The position numbers and the translations under genes are program-made. The notes beneath the pieces are model-generated. The model was not told the DNA's origin, searched no databases, and was given only the letters and a program-made list of their open reading frames with translations. A stretch of 64,000 nt of DNA. Source: Sipunculus nudus. Its lineage: Eukaryota > Annelida > Sipuncula > Golfingiida > Sipunculidae. Positions 9,537 to 17,872 of the stretch are shown here, in pieces. The stretch covers positions 1,481,001 through 1,545,000 of the forward strand of contig JAPPUL010000079.1 in the NCBI GenBank assembly GCA_026874595.1, written 5' to 3'. How positions within the stretch are numbered: position 1 is the first letter of the stretch; each line of letters begins with the position of its first letter.

Positions 9537-9605
9537 AGTCACAGAGGTTGTATTTTGTGTTCCCCTCCCAGTCTACCAAAATACAACCTATGTTTTGTTT
9601 TACGC
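9537..9605 (+). ncRNA. Candidate small RNA: one long hairpin with a C-rich loop
   Basis: From the predicted start near 9537, the RNA would fold into a perfect 13-bp stem, 9545-9557 with 9577-9589. The 19-nt loop contains CCCCTCCC, and the stem is followed by a U-rich stretch (TTTTGTTTT) that could terminate it, giving roughly 65-70 nt. The C-rich loop resembles anti-Shine-Dalgarno loops of some trans-acting sRNAs, which is inference. I found no match to SRP RNA, 6S, tmRNA or RNase P signatures. It might instead be a terminator for recJ, but the dedicated promoter argues against that. Confidence 0.45.
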
Positions 9606-9805
9606 TTAGTAAATAGGAGCAAACTGGGCATATTTAAAGATATGCTCGAGGTGGGTGTTGAGTTTCGTCAGTTGATGCACTGTCCTTATATAAACTAAAA
9701 GTCTTTTTGTCTGAGTCAGTTTTGCGAGTTTTGTGATAGAGTTTTTGTTTTTCTGATATGTTAAAAGTGATATTAAGGATAAAGTCTATGTTTAAAAACT
9801 TTGCC

Positions 9806-10183
9806 TTAAATGTTATACTCTTTTTTGTAGAAATACAAAGCAATCTCCAAGTGCTTAACAATGATTTCATGAATCTCTTTTGAGAGTGAGGAAATCGTGT
9901 TGTCAGTTTCAGTAGAAGTTATATATTCACTTGCAATGTTAAATATCTTTTGAGTTTTCTTAACATTTCTAGCTATCTCCTTCGAGCTAACTCCATCATC
10001 ATACATCTCAACTAGATAATTTAATATGCCAATAACACTTAGGTTGTTCTTAATTTCTTTTATGTCCCTTAAAAAATCATGTATTTTAAGCTCTTGATAA
10101 GGATATTCTAACTTTAAGTATTCTTCTAGTTGTTCAATCCTATCAACTAAAATATTGTCTTTATGTAAATTCTCTTTATGCAA
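9806..10183 (-). CDS. Small hypothetical helical protein
   Basis: The 125-residue acidic/basic protein has no signal peptide or membrane segment and is predicted to be mostly helical. I recognise no family. Its central IGILNYLVEMYDDG..SKEIARNVKKTQKIF region loosely resembles LGILTLVENLNLANIKQIKRI in the 87-residue protein at 58277-58540, so the two may be distant relatives. It is convergent with recJ and lies downstream of purN on the same strand. GGAGGGATA before the ATG supports translation. Confidence 0.6.
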   Translation of the reverse strand: MHKENLHKDNILVDRIEQLEEYLKLEYPYQELKIHDFLRDIKEIKNNLSVIGILNYLVEMYDDGVSSKEIARNVKKTQKIFNIASEYITSTETDNTISSLSKEIHEIIVKHLEIALYFYKKEYNI

Positions 10184-10314
10184 TATTATCCCTCCGTGGA
10201 TAACTAAATGAAAAATGTACTAACCTAATTAGGTTATAGATTGATATCAAAACATGGATACTAGTCGACCGTAGATAGTAGAAAATTCACATTGAGTAGA
10301 ATCTAAGAAAAATA

Positions 10315-10965
10315 TTATAACTTAGTATAATCTTCTTTGATTAAGACTTTGCCGTTCATAACAAAGATTTTGTTTTCTAGGATAAGCTTAATTATTTTAG
10401 GATAAATAATTTTTTCTAAAGAATTAACTTTTTGTTGTAAAGAGTCGATTGTATCGTCTTCTTCAACAAAGACCACTTCTTGAGCAATAATAGGCCCCGC
10501 ATCATAATCGTTATTTACAAAGTGCACCGTACATCCACTCACTTTAACCCCATAATCAAGTACTGCCTTATGTACCATATCCCCATAAAATCCCTTACCC
10601 GAAAAAGAAGGAAGTAAAGAAGGATGAATATTAATAACCTTATTTTCGTATTGCTTTGGCACGATATACTTAGAAAGGAAACCGCCAAATACAATTAAGT
10701 CAATATTATAAGGACTTATGGCGTTCGTAATCTCGTCGCTATAAAGCTTTGTATTATTCTTATAATTTATGTATGGAATTACCTTGACAGGGATATTAAG
10801 CTTTTTAGCCCTTATAACACCATAAGCGCTTTTTTTACTGCTAATAACGATAGCAATTAAAGCGTTTAGCTTATTTTTGTTAATGTATAAAAAAAGATTT
10901 TCTAAAGTAGACCCATTCCCCGAAAGAAAGAAAGCAATCTTTTTTATATTTTCCTTAAATTTCAT
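10315..10965 (-). CDS. purN: Phosphoribosylglycinamide formyltransferase PurN
   Basis: PurN transfers a formyl group from 10-formyltetrahydrofolate to GAR in purine synthesis. The sequence shows the N-terminal Rossmann start (FFLSGNGSTLENL), the catalytic NIHPSLLPSFSGKGFYG block with the active-site histidine, GCTVHFVNNDYDAGPIIAQ with the catalytic aspartate, and a normal length of 216 residues. No other purine genes are adjacent, so it is isolated from its pathway here. Start is an ATG. Confidence 0.93.
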   Translation of the reverse strand: MKFKENIKKIAFFLSGNGSTLENLFLYINKNKLNALIAIVISSKKSAYGVIRAKKLNIPVKVIPYINYKNNTKLYSDEITNAISPYNIDLIVFGGFLSKYIVPKQYENKVINIHPSLLPSFSGKGFYGDMVHKAVLDYGVKVSGCTVHFVNNDYDAGPIIAQEVVFVEEDDTIDSLQQKVNSLEKIIYPKIIKLILENKIFVMNGKVLIKEDYTKL

Positions 10966-11123
10966 AATCCATAAAGAGCAAAATGCTCAAATTTTAAGTT
11001 ATGTATTTTCCAAGCTATAAAAGGATAATAAAAAGCAACAAAACAAATCCTTAAATTATTATTTAATGTAATGAAGTAATTTTCGATATGGTTTTTGGAA
11101 GGGCTCAAAATAAGAGCAAAATA

Positions 11124-11222
11124 AAAAAGCAAATAAGATAAAAAGCAAAATAAAAAAGCAAGATAAAAAAGCAAGATAAAAAAGCAAGATAAAAAAGCAA
11201 GATAAAAAGCAAGATAAAAAGG
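11124..11222. repeat. 13-bp tandem repeat upstream of pyrC
   Basis: The unit AAAAAAGCAAGAT recurs about five times with one- or two-base length changes, running up to the ribosome-binding site of the gene at 11231. More degenerate copies (AAAGCAAATAAG) precede it. Translated in other frames it produces spurious LSCFF-rich open frames on the minus strand. Confidence 0.9.
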
Positions 11223-11230
11223 ATATAGAA

Positions 11231-12610
11231 GTGCTTTCATTAAACAATGGTAAAGTATATTTGTCAAAAGAGGGCTTGTGCAGGAGAAGCTTATTAATAA
11301 AAGATGGTAAAATAAAAAGGATATCACAAAGTGAGTTTAAAGAAGGCAAGATTATAGATTGTAAGTCGCATTGGATACTGCCTGGCGCAATAGATCCTCA
11401 TGTTCATTTTCGCGTACCGGGCAATGAAGAAAAAGAGGATTGGCAACATGGCTCAATGGCAGCGGTCTCAGGTGGGATTACTACGGTGCTTGACATGCCG
11501 AATACGAGTCCTCCAACAACAACCAAAAAAGCACTTGAGGATAAAGTTGAACTTGCAAGTCGCCATTCACTAGTTAATTTTGGTTTTCATTTTGGCGTAA
11601 CTAAAGATAATCTTAAAGAGATAAAGTCAGTACTTGGCAAGGTTGCAGGCCTTAAGGTATATTTTGGTTCAAGCACAGGTAATTTACTTGTGTCAGATGC
11701 AGAATATCTAAAAAAGGTATTAAATGTTTCCAAAGGCAAAGTAATATGCTTTCATGCCGAAGACGAATTAATCTTATCAAATAATCGTAGTCGCTATGGG
11801 GCTATGTCGGATAAGATAAATATACTTGATTACCATGAGCAGTTACGAGATAAAAGATGTGCTTATAATGCAGTATCTAAGATATTGGATATATTCAAAG
11901 CCTCTACACAAACTCGTATATATTTTTGTCATGTTTCAACTTATGAAGAAATTAAGCTTATAAATAAATTCAAGATGGAAGGAGGCGAAGGAGGCGATGA
12001 GCTTACTAAGCATGGCCAAATATATACAGAAGTAAGTCCGCATCATTTATTTTTATCCAAAGAGAAATTAAAAGCCAGTGGCAAAGCTTATTTAGCTAAA
12101 GTAAATCCACCTATAAGAGCAGCCAAAGACCAAGAATTACTATATAAAAGCTTTTTGGCTTCTGATAAGAATATAGATTTAGTAGGGACTGACCATGCTC
12201 CTCATCTAGCCTCTGAAAAAAGACAAACACAGTACAACAAAATACCATCTGGACTCCCCGGCCTTGAAAGCTTTATTCCCCTTTTCTTAGATCAAGTTCA
12301 TAAGAATAATATATCCATTAAACGTTTTGTTGATATTACAAGTACTAACGCTGCCAAAATATTCAAGATAGAGAATAAAGGATTTATAAAAGAGGGCTTT
12401 GATGCGGACCTTATGATTGTTGACCCTAGTATGAGCTATATCATGTCAGATAATGATATTTATACAAAGGCAAAGTGGAATGTCTTTGTGGGACATAGAT
12501 TCTCTTCTAGAATAGTAAAAACGATTGTCGGCGGAGAGGTTGTTTTTTCGCATAATGAGGGTTTTACTTCTCTTAATAAAGCTTTTGGGAAGGAGGTTAG
12601 ATTCTTTTAG
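11231..12610 (+). CDS. pyrC: Dihydroorotase (class I)
   Basis: The enzyme cyclises N-carbamoyl-aspartate to dihydroorotate in pyrimidine synthesis. Motifs are the metal-binding DPHVHFRVPG, EDWQHGSMAAVSGGITTVLDMPNT, the CFHAEDE histidine, FCHVSTYEE, VSPHHLFL and GTDHAPH. The 459 residues fit the class I amidohydrolase type. The GTG start has AAAGGA about 8 nt upstream, at the end of the 13-bp repeat array. The gene stands alone; the only other pyrimidine gene in the window is the pyrK-like one at 45660. A hydantoinase or allantoinase is the main alternative, less likely given the motifs. Confidence 0.9.
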   Translation: MLSLNNGKVYLSKEGLCRRSLLIKDGKIKRISQSEFKEGKIIDCKSHWILPGAIDPHVHFRVPGNEEKEDWQHGSMAAVSGGITTVLDMPNTSPPTTTKKALEDKVELASRHSLVNFGFHFGVTKDNLKEIKSVLGKVAGLKVYFGSSTGNLLVSDAEYLKKVLNVSKGKVICFHAEDELILSNNRSRYGAMSDKINILDYHEQLRDKRCAYNAVSKILDIFKASTQTRIYFCHVSTYEEIKLINKFKMEGGEGGDELTKHGQIYTEVSPHHLFLSKEKLKASGKAYLAKVNPPIRAAKDQELLYKSFLASDKNIDLVGTDHAPHLASEKRQTQYNKIPSGLPGLESFIPLFLDQVHKNNISIKRFVDITSTNAAKIFKIENKGFIKEGFDADLMIVDPSMSYIMSDNDIYTKAKWNVFVGHRFSSRIVKTIVGGEVVFSHNEGFTSLNKAFGKEVRFF

Positions 12611-12671
12611 CCTTAAACGGCTTTTATTTTAGTATATTAAGCTTTTAGTAGTTTCTAGTTATAAGCCAACT

Positions 12672-12971
12672 TTAAGTTTCTGGAAAATGAAACTCAGTTG
12701 AAAGCAGTTTGCAAAGAGCATCTACTGCTTCCCTTGCATCTTCACCTGTTGCCTTAATCTCTAACTCGCTGCCATAACTTGCAGCTAATGTCAAAACATC
12801 CAGTATGCTTTTACTGTCAACTGTAAGTTCCCCTTTCGTTATAGTCAGCTCGCTTTTAAAGCGGTTTGTAAGTTCAACTATCTTTACTGAAGGCCTTGCA
12901 TGTATCCCTTCCCGATTCTTTACAGTAACGTGTTTTGAATAAGTTGTATTCATAGCTAATTTAAGCATCAT
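12672..12971 (-). CDS. ptsH: Phosphocarrier protein HPr
   Basis: HPr carries phosphate from enzyme I to sugar-specific enzyme II of the PTS, or acts as a regulator. The active-site motif REGIHARPSVKIV holds the phosphorylated histidine. The DSKSILDVLTLAA segment carries the serine that HPr kinase would use. At 99 residues it is slightly long because of the N-terminus; ATG at 12953 would give the usual length. No other PTS gene is near, as in organisms where HPr is regulatory. Confidence 0.92.
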   Translation of the reverse strand: MMLKLAMNTTYSKHVTVKNREGIHARPSVKIVELTNRFKSELTITKGELTVDSKSILDVLTLAASYGSELEIKATGEDAREAVDALCKLLSTEFHFPET

Positions 12972-13130
12972 TTTATACTTTTTTCAAATAGCTTCTTGTC
13001 TTATTAATCTTATCTTTTCTTTTGTATCTTTTGTATCTTTTATGCTGTATTTATCTTTTGTTGTGCGTTTTTCTATAATATTTTGCATATTCTGCTTAGC
13101 TACTTTTTATTAGCTTCCATAGTCGGCTTA

Positions 13131-13697
13131 TTAGCTTCTATCGTCGTCATCGTATTCTCTATATTCGTACCTATCGTCGTCATCGTATTCTCTATATTCA
13201 TACCTATCGTCGTCTCTATATTCTCTATATTCTCTATGTTCGTACCTATCATCGTCATAGCTATCATCCCATCTTTTTCTTTTTCTAAAACCTTTCCAAA
13301 ACCTCTTTTTAGACATTAATTTGTATGTTTTAGACCCCTTTGTTAGCTCTAAAGGTATTAAAATCTTATACCTTGACTTTGCTATATAATAACCTTTTAG
13401 CTTTATCTTATCTCCTATAAAAAGCTTTAGCCCTTTAGACTTTATACGCCTAGTTGAACCTAGATTTACGTATATATCTCCTTTAGTAGTCTCAAGGAGT
13501 ATACTATGAGCTGGCCCAAAATCTGCTTGCTTTTTTATCTTCCCTTCTATTGATGTTTCTTGCTTTGCTCTCTTGTCCCATTTATATGAGTATTTTCTAT
13601 CCCTCTCTCCCTTATGTCCATATAAATAAGCATCAGAAACCAAAAAACTTAGTGTTAGTAGCATAATAACTAGTGTTATATAGCTGTATGTTTTCAT
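13131..13697 (-). CDS. Secreted protein with OB-like domain and acidic/aromatic C-terminal repeats
   Basis: The 188-residue protein has a signal peptide (MKTYSYITLVIMLLTLSFLVSDA) and GGAGGA before the ATG. The middle (residues about 50-115, IEGKIKK...GDKIKLKGYY) looks like a small beta-barrel, but I do not recognise a named family. The last 45 residues are built from an 11-residue repeat (DDDDRYEYREY), encoded by a 33-bp tandem unit at about 13142-13215, after a less regular stretch. The tail is highly acidic and tyrosine-rich, suggesting binding to cations or to the envelope, which is speculation. Confidence 0.75.
   Translation of the reverse strand: MKTYSYITLVIMLLTLSFLVSDAYLYGHKGERDRKYSYKWDKRAKQETSIEGKIKKQADFGPAHSILLETTKGDIYVNLGSTRRIKSKGLKLFIGDKIKLKGYYIAKSRYKILIPLELTKGSKTYKLMSKKRFWKGFRKRKRWDDSYDDDRYEHREYREYRDDDRYEYREYDDDDRYEYREYDDDDRS
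13142..13215 (-). repeat. 33-bp tandem repeat coding for the acidic tail
   Basis: The unit of 33 bp (11 codons) occurs two and a fraction times, nearly perfect, and codes for DDDDRYEYREY. Shorter degenerate versions follow on the 5' side of the gene. Confidence 0.9.
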
Positions 13698-13814
13698 AAC
13701 CTCATTCCTCCAAGGCTATTTTTTTTTAAAAGCAGTATAAGATAATTAGTATAAATATCTTAATAGCTTTCTATCCTACAAGATAATAAAATTATATATT
13801 ATTAATATGATTTT

Positions 13815-14252
13815 TTAATCTCTTTTGCCAACAGCGTCTAGATAACTTTGAAGTATAACCTGTGCTGCAAGCTCATCTCTTTTGCCCTTACGCTTTTTTA
13901 GCGGTATTTTAAGCTCATGCATTATAATATCTGCCTCATAAGACGAAAGCCGCTCATCCCAAAGTATTACCTCAGCTTTTGTATACTCACTTACCATATC
14001 TGCAAAATATCGTACCTCATGAGTCTTTTTAGTATCATTTCCATTTAAAGATAAAGGTAGTCCTATCACTACACTAGTACATGAATTCTTCGAAAGTATA
14101 CTACCTATAGCTTCAAGTGTTTTCCATTTGCCAACTACATTTATATAGCCTCGTCCACTTGCTAGCGTATTCGTCCCATCACTTATTGCAATCCCCATTC
14201 TTACCGTTCCATAATCTATACAAAGTATTTTACCTCTTTCCTTAGCTAACAT
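13815..14252 (-). CDS. ruvX: RuvX / YqgF family nuclease
   Basis: A RNase H-fold nuclease, in E. coli YqgF, implicated in 16S rRNA 5'-end maturation and once annotated as a Holliday-junction resolvase. It shows the first aspartate motif (LCIDYGTVRMGIAISD), VVIGLPLSLNG, ILWDERLSSYEAD and the final DELAAQVILQSYL with the closing aspartate. About 145 residues from the ATG at 14252, the usual length. An upstream TTG at 14282 would add ten residues but its ribosome-binding site is no better. It lies directly downstream of plsC. Confidence 0.88.
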   Translation of the reverse strand: MLAKERGKILCIDYGTVRMGIAISDGTNTLASGRGYINVVGKWKTLEAIGSILSKNSCTSVVIGLPLSLNGNDTKKTHEVRYFADMVSEYTKAEVILWDERLSSYEADIIMHELKIPLKKRKGKRDELAAQVILQSYLDAVGKRD

Positions 14253-14295
14253 AATTTTAATAATTACTTCCCCAAATACCAATTTATAAAACTCT

Positions 14296-14325
14296 TTAGT
14301 TTACTAGACTTTAGTTTACTAGACT
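14296..14325 (-). repeat. 15-bp duplication of the plsC stop-codon region
   Basis: The 15-bp unit TTAGTTTACTAGACT is repeated exactly twice. On the minus strand the first copy codes the last residues SLVN and the stop, and the second copy repeats those codons and the stop directly after it. Confidence 0.95.
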
Positions 14326-15015
14326 TTCCATACGAGCTTTTGTCATCTCTATTAACTTAATCACATTAGTATCTTTTTTTATATCAGCAGAACTTATAGG
14401 ATCCCCTATCAAAACCTCTACCTCGCAACTCCTAAGACTTATATCTCTCTTTGTTACTATCTTATTACCAAAAATGTATATCGGCAATATTGGCTTATTT
14501 GTACTCTTCGATATTATAAAGGCTCCCTTCTTAAATTCACCAAGCTCACCACTCTCATTACGTCTCCCTTCAGGAAATATCAATATTGACTTATTATTAT
14601 CTAGTTTTTCCTTTGCCACTCTTAACCCCTTTAATATGCTTAACCTATCATCTCGCTTTATCAGTATATGCTCACAACAGTATATTGCAAGCCCAAATAG
14701 CGGAACATAAAATAAAGACTTCTTCGCAAACATCTTTATATCTATCTCTTCTAAACTCAAAAACAATAGCGGAATGTCATATAAATTCACGTGATTGCTT
14801 ATTATTATATAGTTTTCATTTGCTTTTATCTTTTCTTTGTTTTTTATTTTAAGCCTAACTCCTGCTGCCTTTAGTAATCCCTTTGCCCATAATACCGTTA
14901 TCTTGTGTGTTAAGTCCAGTCTAAATGCATAGCATAAGATTACTCCTAAAGACCCCATAAGTGTTATTAACCCAACAAGTAAAAGCCCCATTAGCTTTTT
15001 TAACAGTTTCTTCAT
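14311..15015 (-). CDS. plsC: 1-acyl-sn-glycerol-3-phosphate acyltransferase PlsC
   Basis: The enzyme adds the second acyl chain to lysophosphatidic acid to make phosphatidic acid. The catalytic NHVNLYD motif (NHX4D) is near residue 74 and the FPEGRRNESGELGEFKKGAF motif near residue 150. A hydrophobic N-terminal anchor (residues about 8-30) places it in the membrane. The 234-residue length is normal. The final five codons, including the stop, are duplicated immediately downstream (see 14296-14325). Confidence 0.92.
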   Translation of the reverse strand: MKKLLKKLMGLLLVGLITLMGSLGVILCYAFRLDLTHKITVLWAKGLLKAAGVRLKIKNKEKIKANENYIIISNHVNLYDIPLLFLSLEEIDIKMFAKKSLFYVPLFGLAIYCCEHILIKRDDRLSILKGLRVAKEKLDNNKSILIFPEGRRNESGELGEFKKGAFIISKSTNKPILPIYIFGNKIVTKRDISLRSCEVEVLIGDPISSADIKKDTNVIKLIEMTKARMESLVN

Positions 15016-15082
15016 AACTATATAAATTTAGCTTATAAAGACAGTTTAGTAATTTTATTTTTTTTTATTTGTTTTATAACTT

Positions 15083-17524
15083 TTACGTATGGGCTTTCTT
15101 TAGCGCATAAAAAGATAGCAAGAAAAATATTATATTTCCTGACCAAGCTGCAATTTCTGGGGGTAAAATATTTGTTACCTTACTTAGCGATACCGAAAGT
15201 TGGAAAACTGTAAAGTATATTAAAAATATTATTATCCCCTTAAATAAACTATTGACAAATACTAACTTCCTTGAATGAAAACGTCCTATTGTACTCGTTA
15301 TGAATACCAGTAGAAATGTTGCCATTGGGAAAGCAAACTTCTTTGCATATAAATCTATCTCAAGGTCCTTTACTTCTTTTCTTGCTTCCTTTAAAGACTT
15401 TATTAATGTTTTAGCCTCAGCTGTCGTTAGTCGGTCTATCTCCTCACGCTTAATCGTAAAGTGCAGCGGAGCATCAGTAGCCTCTTCTATTACGTATTTC
15501 TTAAACTTCTTCAATGTCAGTTTATCCTCTGTCCAAACTCTAAGCTCCCCATCATATGCTACCCAACGTTTTAACTTCTCATCCCAAAGCGCTTGTTTTG
15601 CGTCTATTCTATAATGGAAAAATGAAGTTGCAGGAAGGCTAAGATAGTCTTTTTTATCTATCTCAAAATCACTATCTTTTATATTTAATTTCTTTAACTT
15701 TTGAGCTTTCACAAGACTTTTTAGGTTTAGTGATTTTATATACTCATCATTCTGAATGAGGTCTATTTCTGAAGCGATTATTAAAGGACTATTTATAGTT
15801 AACTTGTATTTATTTAGCTCCTCATCTTCAGCTTCTAAATTCTCTTTTTTAGCAACATCCACCAACTTATTTGGGGAGAGCTCTGTAATCCTTTTGACCA
15901 AGCGATTGTCTTTAATTTCAAATATCTTTATCGGACGCTCTGAGCTACTTGGCAGTAGGCTTAGTTTATATATGTCCTCATAATCTATTTGTATTGTTCT
16001 TTGTTTTTTTATTTTCTTTTTAGGCAAAGTCTTTTTTTGATTAATAACACTAGATTTGCTAGAAACACCACCTACTCTGAGCCTTGCTTCTCCTAGACTC
16101 CCTTCTTCGGCATTTACTTCGGCATTTAATTTTGCCGTAAGTCTAGTCTTTTTTACGTTCTCATTTTTTATCTTTGTTTTGTCAGCTTTTTTCTTACTCT
16201 CTTTCTTATTGTCAGGATGTACTATTTCTACTGCTTTATTAAGTAGCATGTTAAGAGGCTTTGTAGTGTTTTGAACTTGTTTTTCATTTTGCTTTTTACT
16301 TAAATACTTATTTTTTTGAAAGTCAAGCATTTTATCAGAATAGCCCTTCTCATAGGATGTTAAAGAAAGAGAGACTTCTGGTTCTTTTATTGTTTCAAAA
16401 AAGCTTTTAGTTTTATTTAATCTGTTTCTTATGTTCACTTCAGGATTTACAATCCTTGCTTTTGGACGTCTTCTTGTCTCCTCATCAGGAAATCCTTCTT
16501 CTGCAAGTAAAATAGCCTTTTTATCTTTGTTTTTAGTTTCATCTCCATTTAATATATCTTCTTTCAATTTTATTATATTAGCAGTAGGACTACTAGGAGC
16601 AGTAGCAGAAGGTGACGCTTTATCTTTTAAATTAGTGCTAATATTTTTAGCATTATCTTTAGCCTTAGAAAGAATATCCTTTTTTGTATTTGCAATAAGT
16701 CCTATAAACATATCTTTAAAATAGGAAAGCGCATCATTAATAAGAGAGGTTTTAACCTCTTTGTCAGAGCTTTTTATTTTATTCTCTTTTGTTTCTTCTT
16801 CTGTTGCTTTTTGGTAATCACTTTCTTTTTCACTAATGCTATCATTCGGTTCTAATTTAAGTGTTTCTTGTCTTCTTCCCTCTCCCTTTTGGTTAATGTT
16901 AAATTGACTTTTTGAATAAGCTTTATTTTCCTTTGCAATAATCGGTCGCAGCATCTTATTATCTTTTTTTTCAAAATAACCAATAAGGTAATAAATATCA
17001 TTTTTACCAAAGATTTCAAGATTTCGGTAATTATCTTGTTTTGGATCATGTCTCATTTTATTGTTTAGGTCCTCAGCTTTATCAAAGGTAGGAGATATAA
17101 GAGGATCCATAAGATGAATAAGAGCAATTGAATAAAGCATACTTATTATAATTAAAGGAACGCCAAAACGTATAATATGTATCCCCGCAGCAACATATGC
17201 AACTGCCTCATTGTGTTTATACAAATTGCCAAGAGTGAACATATTGCTGAAAGTAAAGGCAATCGGAGAAACCCAAAGTATTTTGTAGGGAATCCCATTT
17301 AAGTACATAGAAATAATTTTATCAACAGTAACAAAAGAATCTCCAGCATTCATTCGTTCTATGAAGTAAGGGATGTCGTTAATTAGCTGTGAAAAAAGAA
17401 ATAGCCCTAAGAAAAGCCCATGGGAACCTATAATCGTTTTAATAAACTCTTTAATTATTAATTTATCGATTAGAGTAAATTTATAAGGTCTAAATATGCT
17501 AAGGTAAGAATAAATGGTACTCAT
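15083..17524 (-). CDS. LptF/LptG family permease with a giant insertion
   Basis: This family forms the inner-membrane part of the LPS/outer-membrane lipid export ABC transporter. The N-terminus has FIRPYKFTLIDKLIIKEF and membrane helices at about residues 30-50, 95-115 and 130-150. The C-terminus ends in three hydrophobic segments (LVFITSTIGRFH..., GIIIFLIYFTVFQLSVS, NIIFFLLSFYAL). A usual member is 350-420 residues; this is 813. The extra ~300 residues (about 212-508) are Lys/Glu/Ser-rich and low in complexity, and split the periplasmic domain. Whether it is LptF or LptG cannot be told. No Lpt partner genes are in the window. The gene is divergent from the one at 17873. Confidence 0.85.
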   Translation of the reverse strand: MSTIYSYLSIFRPYKFTLIDKLIIKEFIKTIIGSHGLFLGLFLFSQLINDIPYFIERMNAGDSFVTVDKIISMYLNGIPYKILWVSPIAFTFSNMFTLGNLYKHNEAVAYVAAGIHIIRFGVPLIIISMLYSIALIHLMDPLISPTFDKAEDLNNKMRHDPKQDNYRNLEIFGKNDIYYLIGYFEKKDNKMLRPIIAKENKAYSKSQFNINQKGEGRRQETLKLEPNDSISEKESDYQKATEEETKENKIKSSDKEVKTSLINDALSYFKDMFIGLIANTKKDILSKAKDNAKNISTNLKDKASPSATAPSSPTANIIKLKEDILNGDETKNKDKKAILLAEEGFPDEETRRRPKARIVNPEVNIRNRLNKTKSFFETIKEPEVSLSLTSYEKGYSDKMLDFQKNKYLSKKQNEKQVQNTTKPLNMLLNKAVEIVHPDNKKESKKKADKTKIKNENVKKTRLTAKLNAEVNAEEGSLGEARLRVGGVSSKSSVINQKKTLPKKKIKKQRTIQIDYEDIYKLSLLPSSSERPIKIFEIKDNRLVKRITELSPNKLVDVAKKENLEAEDEELNKYKLTINSPLIIASEIDLIQNDEYIKSLNLKSLVKAQKLKKLNIKDSDFEIDKKDYLSLPATSFFHYRIDAKQALWDEKLKRWVAYDGELRVWTEDKLTLKKFKKYVIEEATDAPLHFTIKREEIDRLTTAEAKTLIKSLKEARKEVKDLEIDLYAKKFAFPMATFLLVFITSTIGRFHSRKLVFVNSLFKGIIIFLIYFTVFQLSVSLSKVTNILPPEIAAWSGNIIFFLLSFYALKKAHT

Positions 17525-17872
17525 GCTGGTATTTTATAGAATTTTATAGAAAAAAGAATAAGTAATTATAAATTAATAAGATAAATAAGCCATACCCTAC
17601 TAACACATAAAATATCAAATGCTCTTCTAAAGATATAAAAAATGAAAACGTTAATAATTATGTCTATGAAAACAATAGCGTAATTCTAAAAATTAAGTAA
17701 AGTTTTTTTAAAATACCTAAGAGTATATAATTAAATGTAATAAACAATCTTATAGTGATTAAAGAAGGATTTTGAGAGCTTTATTTAAAAAAGTTAAAAG
17801 CTATTAAAAGACAAGGACGTCATATAAGTCAAAAGACAAGGGGGGATAAGACCAATAGTTATAAAGCAGATT
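17525..17872. other. Divergent intergenic region
   Basis: About 350 bp between lptF-like (minus) and the lipoprotein gene (plus), very AT-rich. It holds a short duplication TTTTATAGAA twice at 17532-17552 and a loose inverted repeat (AGCTTT ... AAAGCT, about 17779-17804). No convincing promoter pair or gene is seen. Confidence 0.5.

Larger units (their letters stand above)
9433..9805. other. Intergenic region with small-RNA candidate
   Basis: The gap between the converging recJ and the hypothetical gene at 9806 holds a near-consensus promoter (9502-9530), a 13-bp hairpin (9545-9589), a U-rich run, and a second hairpin (9626-9647, arms GGGCATAT/ATATGCTC with one G-U). A 78-codon open frame on the minus strand at 9634-9870 overlaps the neighbouring gene and looks non-coding. 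Confidence 0.6.

Noticed and set aside
9537-9605. Possible SRP RNA (4.5S) at this hairpin
   Set aside because: The conserved SRP RNA loop (GGAA and AGCAG parts) is absent; ffh is far away and the fold is a single plain stem.
9634-9870. 78-codon frame on the minus strand overlapping the hypothetical gene at 9806
   Set aside because: It overlaps the 3' end of a better gene by 65 bp, has no family pattern, and runs through the hairpins of the intergenic region.
10962-11349. Two Leu/Phe/Cys-rich minus-strand frames
   Set aside because: They are translations of the 13-bp AT-rich tandem repeat, so they keep their frame for composition reasons only.
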